Shown piece by piece: positions 6,775-14,186 of a stretch of 38,471 nt of DNA (position 1 is the first letter of the stretch; each line of letters begins with the position of its first letter). The position numbers were made by a program, and so were the translations under genes. Source of the DNA: Phascolarctobacterium sp. (GTDB taxonomy: Bacteria; Bacillota; Negativicutes; Acidaminococcales; Acidaminococcaceae); the NCBI GenBank assembly GCA_017457085.1, contig JAFTID010000005.1:1-38471 (forward strand). The letters run 5' to 3'. A model generated the notes under the pieces. The model did not search any database. It was not told the DNA's origin and saw only the letters and a list, made by a program, of their open reading frames with translations.

Positions 6775-8382
6775 TCAGAAAGTGCCCTGTACCAGTTGGC
6801 TGATGTTTTTGGAATGGTCAGCAACGCGCTTCATATTAATCAGAAGTTCCAGCATCATAAAGCCTGCCACCGGGTCGCAACGTCTTTCGTTCAGACGAGT
6901 AATGTGATTTTTACGGATTTCTTTTTGGAAACGTTTAACCTCACGGCACAGCTCCACAGCTTCTGCGGCAATCTCTTTATTGTTTTGCTCCAAGGCTTCC
7001 AAGGTACGACCGCTGGCATCTAAAACCATTTGGCTAAGCACAAGCAGTTCTTCTCTTGCTTCCGGCGAGAAATTAACCTCGTCCTCGTAAATTTTACGCG
7101 CCCTTTTCGCCAAGGTCTTACCGTGGTCACCAATACGCTCGATGTCATTGCAAGCGTGCAGCAAACCAGTATGACGCTCGGATAAATCATTACCCATGGG
7201 AACTTGGCTCATCTCTGTAAGATAATTGGTAATTTCAGTTTCCAGATTATCAACTACAGGCTCGTGGTCAAGCACGTACTTAACCTTTTCTTCATCAAAT
7301 TCGTTAATAGCTTCCATGGCAAGGCGCACATTCTTGCGAGCAAGATTACCCATGCGTACAACCTCTTTTACTGCCAAGCTCATAGCGATGGACGGAGTCT
7401 TGAGCATTTTCTCGTCAAGATAAACAGGACGACGAGAGATAACTTCGCTGTTGTCAGGCAACAAGCGTTCTACCAATTTAATGAAGGGACCAGTGAAAGG
7501 AATGAAAATCAAGGTGTTAATTACGTTGAAGGCAGTATGAGCATTCGCAATTTGACGAGCGATGTCGTTAGCAGGAGAAACTGCCATAACCAGCTTCACA
7601 AACCAAGTCATAAAGGTTACGAAAATAATACTGCCAATTAAATTAAAAAGCACGTGAGCAAGGGCAACACGTTTTGCAGTTGCGTTAGAGCGCAAGGTTG
7701 CCAGCACTGCAGTAATACAGGTACCAATGTTGTCACCCAAAAGCACGGGGATAGCGCCGTCTAGGGTAATCAGGCCTTGAGTTGCCATGGCAATCAAAAT
7801 ACCGATGGTAGCACTACTGGACTGAATTAAGATGGTCATTACGATACCAACGCCAATGCCCAGCAGAGGATATTCTGCAAATTTTTGGATGAACTCAATG
7901 AAGCCGGGGTATTCGCGCAAGGGCATAACAGCCTTGCCCATGAAATCCATACCCATCATCAGCACGCCAAAGCCCAGCAGAACTTGTCCAATAAATTTAC
8001 CGCGACTACGTTTGGAAAGAATGTTCATCATAAAACCGATGAACAAAATTAACGGAACATAATGAGTAAGCTTGAAGGCAATCAATTGGGCAGTCATAGT
8101 TGTACCAACGTTAGCACCCATGACGATGCCAAAGGCTTGCTTCAAGTTCAGCAGTCCTGCATTAACAAGACCAACTGTCATAACCGTCGTTGCACTACTG
8201 GATTGCAGGACAGCAGTAACTACAGCGCCAAGCAATACGCCAAAAACGATGACACCCGTCATCATTTCTAAAATCTTTTGTAATTTTTCGCCTGCAGCTT
8301 TTTGCAAGCCGTCGCCCATCAGCTGCATGCCATATAAGAATAAAGCTAAACCACCTAAAAACGCAATGAACGGCAAAAACAT
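6775..8382 (-). CDS. Na/Pi cotransporter family protein with C-terminal PhoU-like domain
   Basis: A protein of about 535 aa with two inverted Na/Pi-cotransporter repeats in the membrane part. The duplicated QSSSATT motif is visible twice: VLQSSSATTVMTVGL early on and ILIQSSSATIGILIAM in the second repeat. The C-terminal ~200 residues are soluble helices of the PhoU type (NDIERIGDHGKTLAKRA; MKRVADHSKNISQLV). It resembles YjbB/NptA proteins, which move phosphate with sodium; direction of transport cannot be told from sequence. The reading frame is open to a GTG at 8391, but the GAGGTG ribosome site overlaps that codon and stands six bases before the ATG at 8382, so 8382 is the likely start. It is monocistronic, with a clear promoter and terminator. 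Confidence 0.9.
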   Translation of the reverse strand: MFLPFIAFLGGLALFLYGMQLMGDGLQKAAGEKLQKILEMMTGVIVFGVLLGAVVTAVLQSSSATTVMTVGLVNAGLLNLKQAFGIVMGANVGTTMTAQLIAFKLTHYVPLILFIGFMMNILSKRSRGKFIGQVLLGFGVLMMGMDFMGKAVMPLREYPGFIEFIQKFAEYPLLGIGVGIVMTILIQSSSATIGILIAMATQGLITLDGAIPVLLGDNIGTCITAVLATLRSNATAKRVALAHVLFNLIGSIIFVTFMTWFVKLVMAVSPANDIARQIANAHTAFNVINTLIFIPFTGPFIKLVERLLPDNSEVISRRPVYLDEKMLKTPSIAMSLAVKEVVRMGNLARKNVRLAMEAINEFDEEKVKYVLDHEPVVDNLETEITNYLTEMSQVPMGNDLSERHTGLLHACNDIERIGDHGKTLAKRARKIYEDEVNFSPEAREELLVLSQMVLDASGRTLEALEQNNKEIAAEAVELCREVKRFQKEIRKNHITRLNERRCDPVAGFMMLELLINMKRVADHSKNISQLVQGTF

Positions 8383-8415
8383 TTTTAGCACCTCGCTACT
8401 TATTCTGGTACTTAC

Positions 8416-8444
8416 ATTATACTAACGTCCTCTAGTAGCTTCAA
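8416..8444 (-). promoter_or_regulatory. promoter of the Na/Pi cotransporter gene
   Basis: On the minus strand TTGAAG and TATAAT are 17 bases apart. The predicted start near 8409 gives a leader of about 27 bases. No phosphate-responsive motif is recognised. Confidence 0.75.
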
Positions 8445-8569
8445 GAGAATTTTGAAAACAAAACTTGTCATCTTAACAACGTACAGTTTATACATAATTT
8501 AACCATTTTCACAGCTGATTCTCAGTCATTTTGCCTAAATTCCAAAACAGCTTTATTCTAAGATAAATT

Positions 8570-8728
8570 AGGACTATACTTGATAATATAGACAGGCTTA
8601 TACCCTTAAAAGCAACCGTTCCCGGCGCAATCTTCTCCGCTTGGCATAACATTTCCGGTGCAATCCTTGCGTGGGTATTCACCAACTTCTTGAATCCTAA
8701 GTATGACCCTGAATACAAAGAAAATTAA
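8570..8728 (+). pseudogene. C-terminal remnant of a bile acid:sodium symporter (BASS/SBF) family gene
   Basis: A plus-strand frame that is open from 8569 to a stop at 8726-8728 but has no ATG, TTG or GTG with a ribosome site. The translated part ATVPGAIFSAWHNISGAIL, followed by a hydrophobic stretch and the tail NPKYDPEYKEN, resembles the last membrane helix and tail of BASS-type transporters, where (A/P)G-x-(F/L)-S-x-WHN-(I/L)-(S/T)-G is typical. Only some 45 residues of a protein normally ~300 aa long remain. A terminator directly follows, as expected for the true 3' end of the lost gene. The family call is by eye from one motif. The minus-strand frame at 8509-8718 looks like the shadow of this remnant. 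Confidence 0.5.
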
Positions 8729-8742
8729 TATCTGCTTACACA

Positions 8743-8780
8743 CAAAAACGCGACTCGAAAGAGCCGCGTTTAGTTTTTTA
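8743..8780 (+). terminator. rho-independent terminator after the symporter remnant, possibly bidirectional
   Basis: AACGCG-a-CTC pairs with GAG-c-CGCGTT around GAAA and is followed by TAGTTTTTTATT. The complementary strand also has a short T run (CGCGTTTTTGTG), so it may also end the convergent mazF-like transcript, whose stop codon overlaps the T run. Confidence 0.75.
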
Positions 8781-9125
8781 TTGCAAATCTAATTGAAACT
8801 TTATTGCTTCCCCAATTTGAGAAATCACTTTTTTATCTTTAAGCATACCAACATAATTTACCAGACGTTGCTTGTCAATAGTTCTAATTTGATGTGCTAA
8901 AGCAACTGAATCCTTAGAAAGATTTGAAATTTTCTTATCAAGAAAAACCTCATTAGGATATATAAAAGTTTTAGGATTCTTTATGCTCGTTATCGGAAGC
9001 ACTGTAATCTGGTTCAGATGATTAACTCCATTAGAAGAAACCACAATGGCAGGTCTAGTTCCAGCTTGCTCAGAACCAATAACAGGATTTAAATTCAAAA
9101 AATAAATCTCCCATTGTTTTACCAT
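8778..9125 (-). CDS. MazF/PemK family endoribonuclease toxin
   Basis: A 115-aa protein with the MazF/PemK fold signature: KQWEIYFLNLNPVIGSEQAGTRPAIVVSS at the N terminus (the GSEQ-x-G-x-RP loop carries the catalytic Arg region) and ITVLPITSI with a later Thr/Ser-containing segment DSVALAHQIRTIDKQRL, where the conserved QIRTI(D) segment is clear. Family members cleave mRNA at short sequences and are neutralised by the upstream antitoxin. It overlaps the antitoxin gene by seven bases, with the antitoxin first, which is the standard order. The cleavage sequence cannot be predicted here. It is located in an A+T-rich accessory patch. Confidence 0.92.
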   Translation of the reverse strand: MVKQWEIYFLNLNPVIGSEQAGTRPAIVVSSNGVNHLNQITVLPITSIKNPKTFIYPNEVFLDKKISNLSKDSVALAHQIRTIDKQRLVNYVGMLKDKKVISQIGEAIKFQLDLQ

Positions 9126-9394
9126 TCTTCTGAACCCCCATTATATTCAATTGCTTCAAACTCTTTTTGAATTGTGTTGCAACGTTCTAAATAATCAGGA
9201 TCAGAAGCAGCAAACTGCATCATTTTTAGTTTTTGTTCTTTTTCAAACTCATACAATTTTTCAGTAATTGCTTCTTGACAAAACTTGCTCATACTAGGAA
9301 CTTTCTTTTCAGCAGTAAGTTGTTTAATTCTATCAACTACAGATTTTTCAAGCATAATGTTAATTCGTTGTTCCTTAATTGCTAATGTAGTCAT
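9119..9394 (-). CDS. ribbon-helix-helix-type antitoxin of the MazF-like toxin
   Basis: A 91-aa protein. The N-terminal segment LAIKEQRINIMLEKSVVDRIKQLTAEK fits a short beta strand followed by two helices, as in ribbon-helix-helix (MetJ/Arc-like) antitoxins; the next segment PSMSKFCQEAITEKLYEFEKEQK completes the second helix. The C-terminal third is acidic (Glu/Asp-rich), the usual toxin-neutralising part. A GAAAGGAG ribosome site precedes the ATG. An inverted repeat of the ACATCA/TGATGT type just upstream is a plausible site for autorepression. The antitoxin assignment rests on position and fold-like pattern, not on a recognised subfamily. Confidence 0.8.
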   Translation of the reverse strand: MTTLAIKEQRINIMLEKSVVDRIKQLTAEKKVPSMSKFCQEAITEKLYEFEKEQKLKMMQFAASDPDYLERCNTIQKEFEAIEYNGGSEEW

Positions 9395-9420
9395 AACGCA
9401 CTCCTTTCTATCCTGAACTT

Positions 9421-9462
9421 ATTGTATCACAACGCATCAAATTTTACATCACTTTTTGATGT
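9421..9462 (-). promoter_or_regulatory. promoter and likely operator of the toxin-antitoxin pair
   Basis: On the minus strand TGATACAAT (9429-9421) is an extended -10 element. Upstream lies the perfect inverted repeat ACATCA-N5-TGATGT (9446-9462) and a third half site TGATGC (9435-9440) covering the -35 zone. Binding by the antitoxin is inferred from how such modules usually work. Confidence 0.55.
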
Positions 9463-9478
9463 ATAATTTATTTGTATT

Positions 9479-10186
9479 TTAACGCTTCTTTTTATTTTTC
9501 GGGAAATAATCTTTACCAAACTGCCATAAATATTGGTCAAGTTCTTTTGTAGAATATTTTTCCAAGCCAAACCAACGACGAAAATCAGTTAAAACCATTT
9601 TAAATTTATAATAATTATGCTCTTTTTTAAAATCATCCCTAAGATATTGGGAAAATTTCTCTTTATTTTTATAATGCCACAATACATCATCAATATAACT
9701 ATCATAGATTGGAAAAGCATCTGGATTATGAAAACTACAATATTTGGTTACAAAAGAAAATGGTTCTTTCCCAATCTTGCCCCTCAACGAACTTAACATA
9801 TCTCTCACAAGAGTTTCGTCACCATCACGAAGACGTTCATCAATATTTAAAGAAAGAATAGTTTGAGCTACAGAATAAAAAGAATCAACATGCGTATTAT
9901 AAACGCTATTTAGTGCTGTCGCTTTTATAAAAATTTCATAAACAGATGTATTTTCAGGATAGGTTTCTTTAAATAGTTTCTTTAACAAAACATCAGAATA
10001 TAACAAATTTTCATCTTCATTCCATCTCTTCAAATACCTATCAGCCTCTGCACATGACGGACGAGGAACAGAAGATAGATTTGCTTGTTTTATTTTTCGA
10101 TTTTTATCACCCTCTTTTATCTTGCTTTTTTTCTCTTTCTCCGATTTCATATATTTCTCTATGTTATTTGTAAATTGAATAGGCAT
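9479..10186 (-). CDS. protein of unknown function, 235 aa
   Basis: I do not recognise a named family. The protein is soluble, with no signal or membrane segment. The first ~45 residues are very lysine-rich and probably unstructured (KSEKEKKSKIKEGDKNRKIKQ). The rest looks helical, with a striking conserved-looking segment KYCSFHNPDAFPIYDSYIDDVLW around residues 150-172 and DFRRWFGLEKYSTKELDQYLW near the end. The helical make-up and the YCSFHNP...PIYDSY segment recall uncharacterised proteins found near defence genes, but that is an impression only. GGAGAG lies six bases before the ATG. It is A+T-rich and sits behind the toxin-antitoxin promoter in an accessory patch, in the same direction but with no evident cotranscription. 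Confidence 0.75.
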   Translation of the reverse strand: MPIQFTNNIEKYMKSEKEKKSKIKEGDKNRKIKQANLSSVPRPSCAEADRYLKRWNEDENLLYSDVLLKKLFKETYPENTSVYEIFIKATALNSVYNTHVDSFYSVAQTILSLNIDERLRDGDETLVRDMLSSLRGKIGKEPFSFVTKYCSFHNPDAFPIYDSYIDDVLWHYKNKEKFSQYLRDDFKKEHNYYKFKMVLTDFRRWFGLEKYSTKELDQYLWQFGKDYFPKNKKKR

Positions 10187-10315
10187 AATTGACTCTCCTT
10201 TCCCTTAAACGACAGAACCATCTTAACTCATTTGTAGCAATAATAAATAAGATTATTTCAAAGGACAATCGCTTAATAATTATAGCTTTATGTATTTAAT
10301 CAGGAGGTAAGCAAA

Positions 10316-10783
10316 ATGAAAACACACGAAGAACCTATTGTCAAATTTGGTGGTGGGACCTCATCTATCGAATTATATAGTGACTATTTAATCATAAAGC
10401 CAAGCTTTTTAGAAAAACTATCTGGAAGCGAGAAAACTATTCCTTTAGATGCAGTCGTAACTGTCAGTATTGTACAAAGATTTTTAATGACACCATATTT
10501 ACAAATAGTAACACCAGGAATGGTTCCAAGTAAAAAAGACATACATAATGGCTCTAACGCTAATGTCGTTCTGATACAACCATTTCAAATGAAAAAAGCT
10601 AAACAAATACAAGAATATGTATCACAATACAAAAATAAAAAACTAACCCAAGCTCAACCTCAACATCAATCCTTCTCCGAAAACGAACTTGACTATTTGA
10701 AAAAATTGAACGAGCTCAAAGAATGCGGTATTATAACAGAAGAAGAATTTACAGCAAAGAAAAAACAACTTCTTGGAATATAA
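10316..10783 (+). CDS. SHOCT-domain protein with an N-terminal PH-like/unknown domain
   Basis: A 155-aa protein. The last ~30 residues (LKKLNELKECGIITEEEFTAKKKQLLGI) are a clear SHOCT domain, a short helical element that occurs at the C terminus of many otherwise unrelated proteins and is thought to mediate oligomerisation. Residues 1-100 are rich in beta-strand-like hydrophobic alternation (IELYSDYLIIKPSFLEKL; IPLDAVVTVSIVQRFLM; LQIVTPGM), consistent with a PH-like fold such as those of DUF4429-type proteins. A Gln/Pro-rich linker (QAQPQHQ) joins the two. A strong AGGAGG ribosome site is present. It is single-gene, with its own terminator, and is A+T-rich like its neighbours. Function unknown. 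Confidence 0.75.
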   Translation: MKTHEEPIVKFGGGTSSIELYSDYLIIKPSFLEKLSGSEKTIPLDAVVTVSIVQRFLMTPYLQIVTPGMVPSKKDIHNGSNANVVLIQPFQMKKAKQIQEYVSQYKNKKLTQAQPQHQSFSENELDYLKKLNELKECGIITEEEFTAKKKQLLGI

Positions 10784-10798
10784 AAAGCGTAGACGCAA

Positions 10799-10858
10799 AA
10801 GGCACATTACATAGTTAAAGCTCCCATGGAGATTACTATATAATGTGCCTTGTTTTTC
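10799..10858 (+). terminator. long-stem terminator of the SHOCT gene
   Basis: AAGGCACATTA (10799-10809) pairs with TAATGTGCCTT (10841-10851), the stem continues through ATAGT/ACTAT with small bulges, and a smaller CTCC/GGAG hairpin forms the tip. TGTTTTT follows. The opposite strand has only a weak T run. Confidence 0.8.
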
Positions 10859-10906
10859 CATTTAGAAGACTTCTCTTAATACAAAAAAATTATTATCTTT
10901 TCGTAT

Positions 10907-10922
10907 TGTTTCACGTGAACCA
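10907..10922. other. parS-like chromosome partition site (one mismatch)
   Basis: TGTTTCACGTGAACCA matches the B. subtilis-type parS palindrome TGTTTCACGTGAAACA at 15 of 16 bases. It lies eight bases after the serA stop codon, in an intergenic gap. ParB/Spo0J would bind here to organise the origin region. Confidence is supported by a perfect copy at 32721-32736. Confidence 0.75.
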
Positions 10923-10930
10923 ATTTATTT

Positions 10931-12523
10931 TTATCCTTCGCAGTTAATCAGCTTCACGTCGAAGATTCCGTCTACGCCACGGAGTTGGAGCATAATATCG
11001 TTGGGAATATCGTTGCCAACAGCGATTGCCATAATGTTGGTATCGTCTTTAGTAGTGCTGCCAACTTGCATACCGTTAATGTTGATGCCTGCGTTACCAA
11101 GGATAGTTGCCATTTGACCAATCATGTTAGGTTTGTTAGCGTGAGGTGCGAGGAGCAGGTAGCCTTGCGGTTTGAAGTCTACTCTGTATTGGTCGATTTC
11201 TACAATTTTCGGTTCTTTGCCGTCAAACAAGGTGCCAACCAATTTATGAGCGCCTTTATCAGTTACAATCTTCACAGTAATAGCAGTGGTGAAGTAACCA
11301 GCTTTATGAGATTTGCTTTCTTTCACATCAAGGTTACGAGCTTTTGCCAAGCCAGGAGCGTTTACATAGTTTACAGATTCTTGAAGAATGGGGTTCAACA
11401 AGCCTTTCAGGAAAGCAGTGGTCAATGCTTGGGTTTCGGTTTCTGCCAATACACCAGTGTATTCGATTTCAACTTCTTTAACGGGGCCATCTGCCAAGTA
11501 GATGCCAATGGTGCCCATACGTTCTGCCAAGCCGAAGTAGGGTTGAATTACATTAGCAACACTTTTGGGAATGGGAGCCATGTTTACAGCGGTCATTACC
11601 GGTTTGCCAAGGAGTGCGTCAATTACGCCATAAGCAACGTCAACTGCAACGCCAACTTGAGCTTCAACAGTGGAAGCTCCAAGGTGCGGAGTTTGAGCAA
11701 CTTGGGGCAAGCCAAGGAAAGGATTGTTTTCCGGAAGCAAAGGTTCGCTGGTGTAAACGTCGATTGCAGCGCCGGCAATTTTGCCACTCTTAACAGCATC
11801 AGCAACAGCTTGAGCATCCATGCAACCGCCACGAGCGCAGTTTACGAAACGTACGCCATCTTTCATTTTAGCGATGGTTTCTGCGTTAATCATTTTTTCA
11901 GTTTCTTTAGTCAACGGAGTGTGAATGGTGATGTAGTCAGATTTTGCCAGCAAGGTGTCGAAATCTACCAATTCAACGCCAACTTGGCGAGCACGTTCTT
12001 CAGTAATATAGGGGTCATAACCGATGGTAGTCATTTCCATACCTTGCATACGTTTTGCTACACGGCTACCAATACGACCTACGCCAATGATACCCAAGGT
12101 TTTGCCTTGTACTTGGATACCGTCAAAGCTTTTACGATCCCATCTGCCTTCTTGCATGGATTGGTGAGCTTGGGGAATGTGGCGAGTCATTGCCATCATA
12201 AGCGCAACGGTGTGTTCAGTTGCAGCCATGGTGTTGCCTTCCGGAGTGTTCAGTACAACAATACCACGAGCAGTTGCAGCAGGAATATCAATATTATCTA
12301 CGCCTACGCCTGCGCGACCAATAACTTTTAAATTGGTAGCAGCATCAATCAATTCTTTGGTAACTTGAATTTGGCTACGGCTTACCAGTGCATCATATTT
12401 GCCAATAATTTTGCACAATTCGGGAATGGGCATATTGGGCATTACATCTACATCAAAATGTTCACGCAGCAAAGCTACGCCTTTTTCACTAACGTCATTA
12501 CTTACAAAAACTTTAAAAGCCAT
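10931..12523 (-). CDS. serA: D-3-phosphoglycerate dehydrogenase
   Basis: A protein of about 530 aa, the long form of the enzyme. It oxidises 3-phosphoglycerate to 3-phosphohydroxypyruvate with NAD+, the first step of serine synthesis. Visible are GRAGVGVDNID in the substrate domain, the Rossmann motif GIIGVGRIGSRVAKRM, VNCARGGCMD (conserved Arg), the catalytic His in TPHLGAST, an intervening ASB-type domain, and a C-terminal ACT domain (PNMIGQMATILGNAGININGMQVG), the probable serine feedback site. The frame is open to an ATG at 12541, but GGAGGA precedes the ATG at 12523, giving MAFKVFVSND. It follows serC by about 50 bases and so is under the same T-box control. parS stands immediately after the stop. 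Confidence 0.95.
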   Translation of the reverse strand: MAFKVFVSNDVSEKGVALLREHFDVDVMPNMPIPELCKIIGKYDALVSRSQIQVTKELIDAATNLKVIGRAGVGVDNIDIPAATARGIVVLNTPEGNTMAATEHTVALMMAMTRHIPQAHQSMQEGRWDRKSFDGIQVQGKTLGIIGVGRIGSRVAKRMQGMEMTTIGYDPYITEERARQVGVELVDFDTLLAKSDYITIHTPLTKETEKMINAETIAKMKDGVRFVNCARGGCMDAQAVADAVKSGKIAGAAIDVYTSEPLLPENNPFLGLPQVAQTPHLGASTVEAQVGVAVDVAYGVIDALLGKPVMTAVNMAPIPKSVANVIQPYFGLAERMGTIGIYLADGPVKEVEIEYTGVLAETETQALTTAFLKGLLNPILQESVNYVNAPGLAKARNLDVKESKSHKAGYFTTAITVKIVTDKGAHKLVGTLFDGKEPKIVEIDQYRVDFKPQGYLLLAPHANKPNMIGQMATILGNAGININGMQVGSTTKDDTNIMAIAVGNDIPNDIMLQLRGVDGIFDVKLINCEG

Positions 12524-12577
12524 TTTAGAATCCTCCATCATTTATAAAACTATTGTCCCAAATCGGGAACCTTTAAA

Positions 12578-13657
12578 TTATTTGCTATGTTCAGCTTGGT
12601 ATGCTTTCATGAATTCTGCCAAAGCTTGGCATGCTTCCATGGGAACTGCGTTGTAGGTAGAAGCTCTGCAACCGCCTACCAGTCTATGACCGCCAACACC
12701 AATGAAGCCTGCAGCTTTTGCTTTAGCTACAAAATCTTTTTCCAAGTCTTTATCAGCCAAGTTAAAGGTGATGTTCATTTTACTACGGTATTCTTTATCA
12801 GCATGACCAATGAAGAAGCCGTTGCTATTATCAATTACATCATAGATTACTTGCGCTTTTTCTGCGTTGTTTTTCGCAACTACTTCTACGCCGCCTTGAC
12901 GTTTAATCCAGTGCAAGGTTTTGTTTACCATGTAAATGCAGAACACCGGCGGAGTGTTGTAGAGGGAATCGTTTTCAGTAAAGGTGGAATATTTCAGCAT
13001 AGTGGGCAAATCTTCGTTGGCAGTTGCCAAGAAAGCTTTTTTAGCGATTACGATTACCACGCCAGCAGGGCCAAGATTTTTTTGTGCCCCTGCATAGATT
13101 AAATCGAAGTCTGCCACGTTTACCTTACGGGAAAGAATATCACTACTCATATCGCAGATTACAGGTACATCAAATTTAGGGAAGTCAGGATATTCAGTAC
13201 CGTAAATAGTATTATTGGAAGTAATGTGCACGTAAGCAGTTTCCGGTTTAAAGGTAAATTCTTGGGGAATGTAGCAGTGATTTCTGTCTGCGCTGCTTGC
13301 TGCTTCGTAAGCTTCGCCGTAGCGTTTAGCTTCTGCCATTGCTTTTTTAGACCAGACACCGGTGTTGATGTAGGCAGCTCTCTCTTTATTGAAGAAGTTT
13401 GCTGCGGTCATCAAGAATTGGGTGCTGCCACCACCTTGAATGAAAAGAATCTCGTAGTCTTCAGGAATTTCCATCAGTTCGCGGAGCAAATCCTTAGTTT
13501 CTTTATGGAGTGTATCGTATTCAGGACTACGATGGCTCATTTCGATAATGCTCATACCAGTATTAGCGTAATTTAAAAATTCAGCTTGCGCTTCTTGCAA
13601 AACCTCTAAGGGCATTGCAGAAGGACCAGCGTTGAAATTATAAGCACGTTTTATCAT
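12578..13657 (-). CDS. serC: phosphoserine aminotransferase
   Basis: About 359 aa, class V aminotransferase fold. It converts 3-phosphohydroxypyruvate and glutamate to phosphoserine (step two of serine synthesis) with PLP. The start YNFNAGPSAMPLEVL, the SHRSPEY substrate segment, FIQGGGSTQF, and the PLP-binding lysine in YAGAQKNLGPAG are all present, as is the C-terminal GHRLVGGCRAS arginine region. A start at 13663 would leave only one base after the GGAG ribosome site; the ATG at 13657 (MIKRAYNF) has seven and is preferred. First gene of the serC-serA operon, behind a T-box leader. No serB-type phosphatase is seen here. Confidence 0.95.
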   Translation of the reverse strand: MIKRAYNFNAGPSAMPLEVLQEAQAEFLNYANTGMSIIEMSHRSPEYDTLHKETKDLLRELMEIPEDYEILFIQGGGSTQFLMTAANFFNKERAAYINTGVWSKKAMAEAKRYGEAYEAASSADRNHCYIPQEFTFKPETAYVHITSNNTIYGTEYPDFPKFDVPVICDMSSDILSRKVNVADFDLIYAGAQKNLGPAGVVIVIAKKAFLATANEDLPTMLKYSTFTENDSLYNTPPVFCIYMVNKTLHWIKRQGGVEVVAKNNAEKAQVIYDVIDNSNGFFIGHADKEYRSKMNITFNLADKDLEKDFVAKAKAAGFIGVGGHRLVGGCRASTYNAVPMEACQALAEFMKAYQAEHSK

Positions 13658-13687
13658 ATCCATTCTCCTTTTTACTTAATTTCATGC

Positions 13688-13717
13688 AAAATCGTTAGAA
13701 ATATTTATAACGATTTT
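13688..13717. repeat. 30-bp perfect-stem inverted repeat sharing ends with the 4714-4835 element
   Basis: AAAATCGTTA pairs with TAACGATTTT around a 10-nt A+T loop. On the minus strand the flanks TAGAAAATCG and TTCTAACGATTTTG are nearly the same as the outer ends of the element at 4714-4835, so this could be an internally deleted copy. It lies in the leader between the T-box and serC and has no U tract, so it is not itself a terminator. Confidence 0.5.
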
Positions 13718-13719
13718 CT

Positions 13720-13753
13720 AAAAATATAAAGGCTAGCCCCATTGGGGCGAGCC
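13720..13753 (-). terminator. second T-box terminator hairpin
   Basis: On the minus strand GGCTCGCCCC, AAT and GGGGCTAGCC form a G+C-rich stem followed by TTTATATTTTT. Its 5' part can compete with the second T-box sequence (13761-13778), as expected of a T-box terminator. Confidence 0.85.
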
Positions 13754-13805
13754 TTTTACTCGCGGTACCACCCAAATTAGCCAAGGCATTCGTAAAGTAA
13801 AACGG

Positions 13806-13843
13806 TAAAAAAATAAGCCCCCATCCCCTATGGGACGAGAACT
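13806..13843 (-). terminator. first T-box terminator hairpin
   Basis: On the minus strand CCCAT and ATGGG close an AGGGG loop, with further partial pairing outside (AAG with CTT), and GCTTATTTTTTT follows. It is directly downstream of the first T-box sequence (13847-13861). Confidence 0.75.
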
Positions 13844-14034
13844 TTCCCGCGTTGCCACCCAAATTGCCTATAGCCATCTTTCGTTCGCTATATCGGGCGA
13901 ACCCGTCGGATTCATCATTCGCCGCTCTGGAGCGGAACAGTTGAGCCTTACTACTGTCTTGCATCGACCGACAGCTTTCTGAAAGCTTGGCAGGCTGCTT
14001 CTCCTTCATAGCGTTTCATATTCGTATTGATATG

Positions 14035-14062
14035 ATTATAGCACTATGAAAATTTACGTCAA
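14035..14062 (-). promoter_or_regulatory. promoter of the serC-serA operon
   Basis: On the minus strand TTGACG (14057-14062) and TATAAT (14035-14040) are 16 bases apart. The expected start near 14028 lies right before T-box Stem I. Confidence 0.8.
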
Positions 14063-14150
14063 GCAAAAAATTCTACAACAGTAGTATCCTTAAAAAATTA
14101 TAAGATTTCTGTTTTAAAATTTACAAATTTAAAAATTGTCTGAAAATTCC

Positions 14151-14179
14151 TTGTTTTATATTTGAATTTCTGCTATCCT
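14151..14179 (+). promoter_or_regulatory. promoter of the NSS transporter gene
   Basis: TTGTTT (14151-14156) and TATCCT (14174-14179) are 17 bases apart. Transcription would start near 14186 and yield a leader of about 80 bases that begins at the first UAG triplet. Confidence 0.55.
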
Positions 14180-14186
14180 AAAGAGG

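Larger units (their letters stand above)
13720..14028 (-). promoter_or_regulatory. serine T-box leader with one specifier stem and two antiterminator modules
   Basis: Read on the minus strand, the leader has a Stem I whose distal part AGAAAGCTGTCGGTCGATGC resembles the AGAGAG...GGTTGGTGC core of T-boxes. The specifier appears to be TCC (Ser) at 13934-13936, just before GCTCCAGAG, which is the usual context. The T-box sequence GGGTGGCAACGCGG (13847-13860) precedes a first terminator. Only about 30 bases later a second T-box sequence, GGGTGGTACCGCG (about 13761-13773), precedes a second terminator. There is no room for a second Stem I. Uncharged tRNA-Ser binding would favour antitermination and serC-serA expression. 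The T-box call is firm; the specifier is read by eye. Confidence 0.9.

Noticed and set aside
7645..7662. A third CACGTG core inside the Na/Pi gene as a parS site (another at about 25325)
   Set aside because: Flanking bases do not match the parS palindrome; these are coding sequence with a chance CACGTG.
8509..8718. 69-codon minus-strand frame between the Na/Pi gene and the toxin gene
   Set aside because: The plus strand over the same bases encodes a recognisable symporter tail; no ribosome site precedes the minus-strand ATG.
10985..12331. Long open frame (448 codons) on the plus strand opposite serA
   Set aside because: It has no ribosome site or family pattern, and its composition (Cys/His/Asn/Phe-rich) is what the complement of a biased coding strand gives. 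serA on the other strand is unmistakable.
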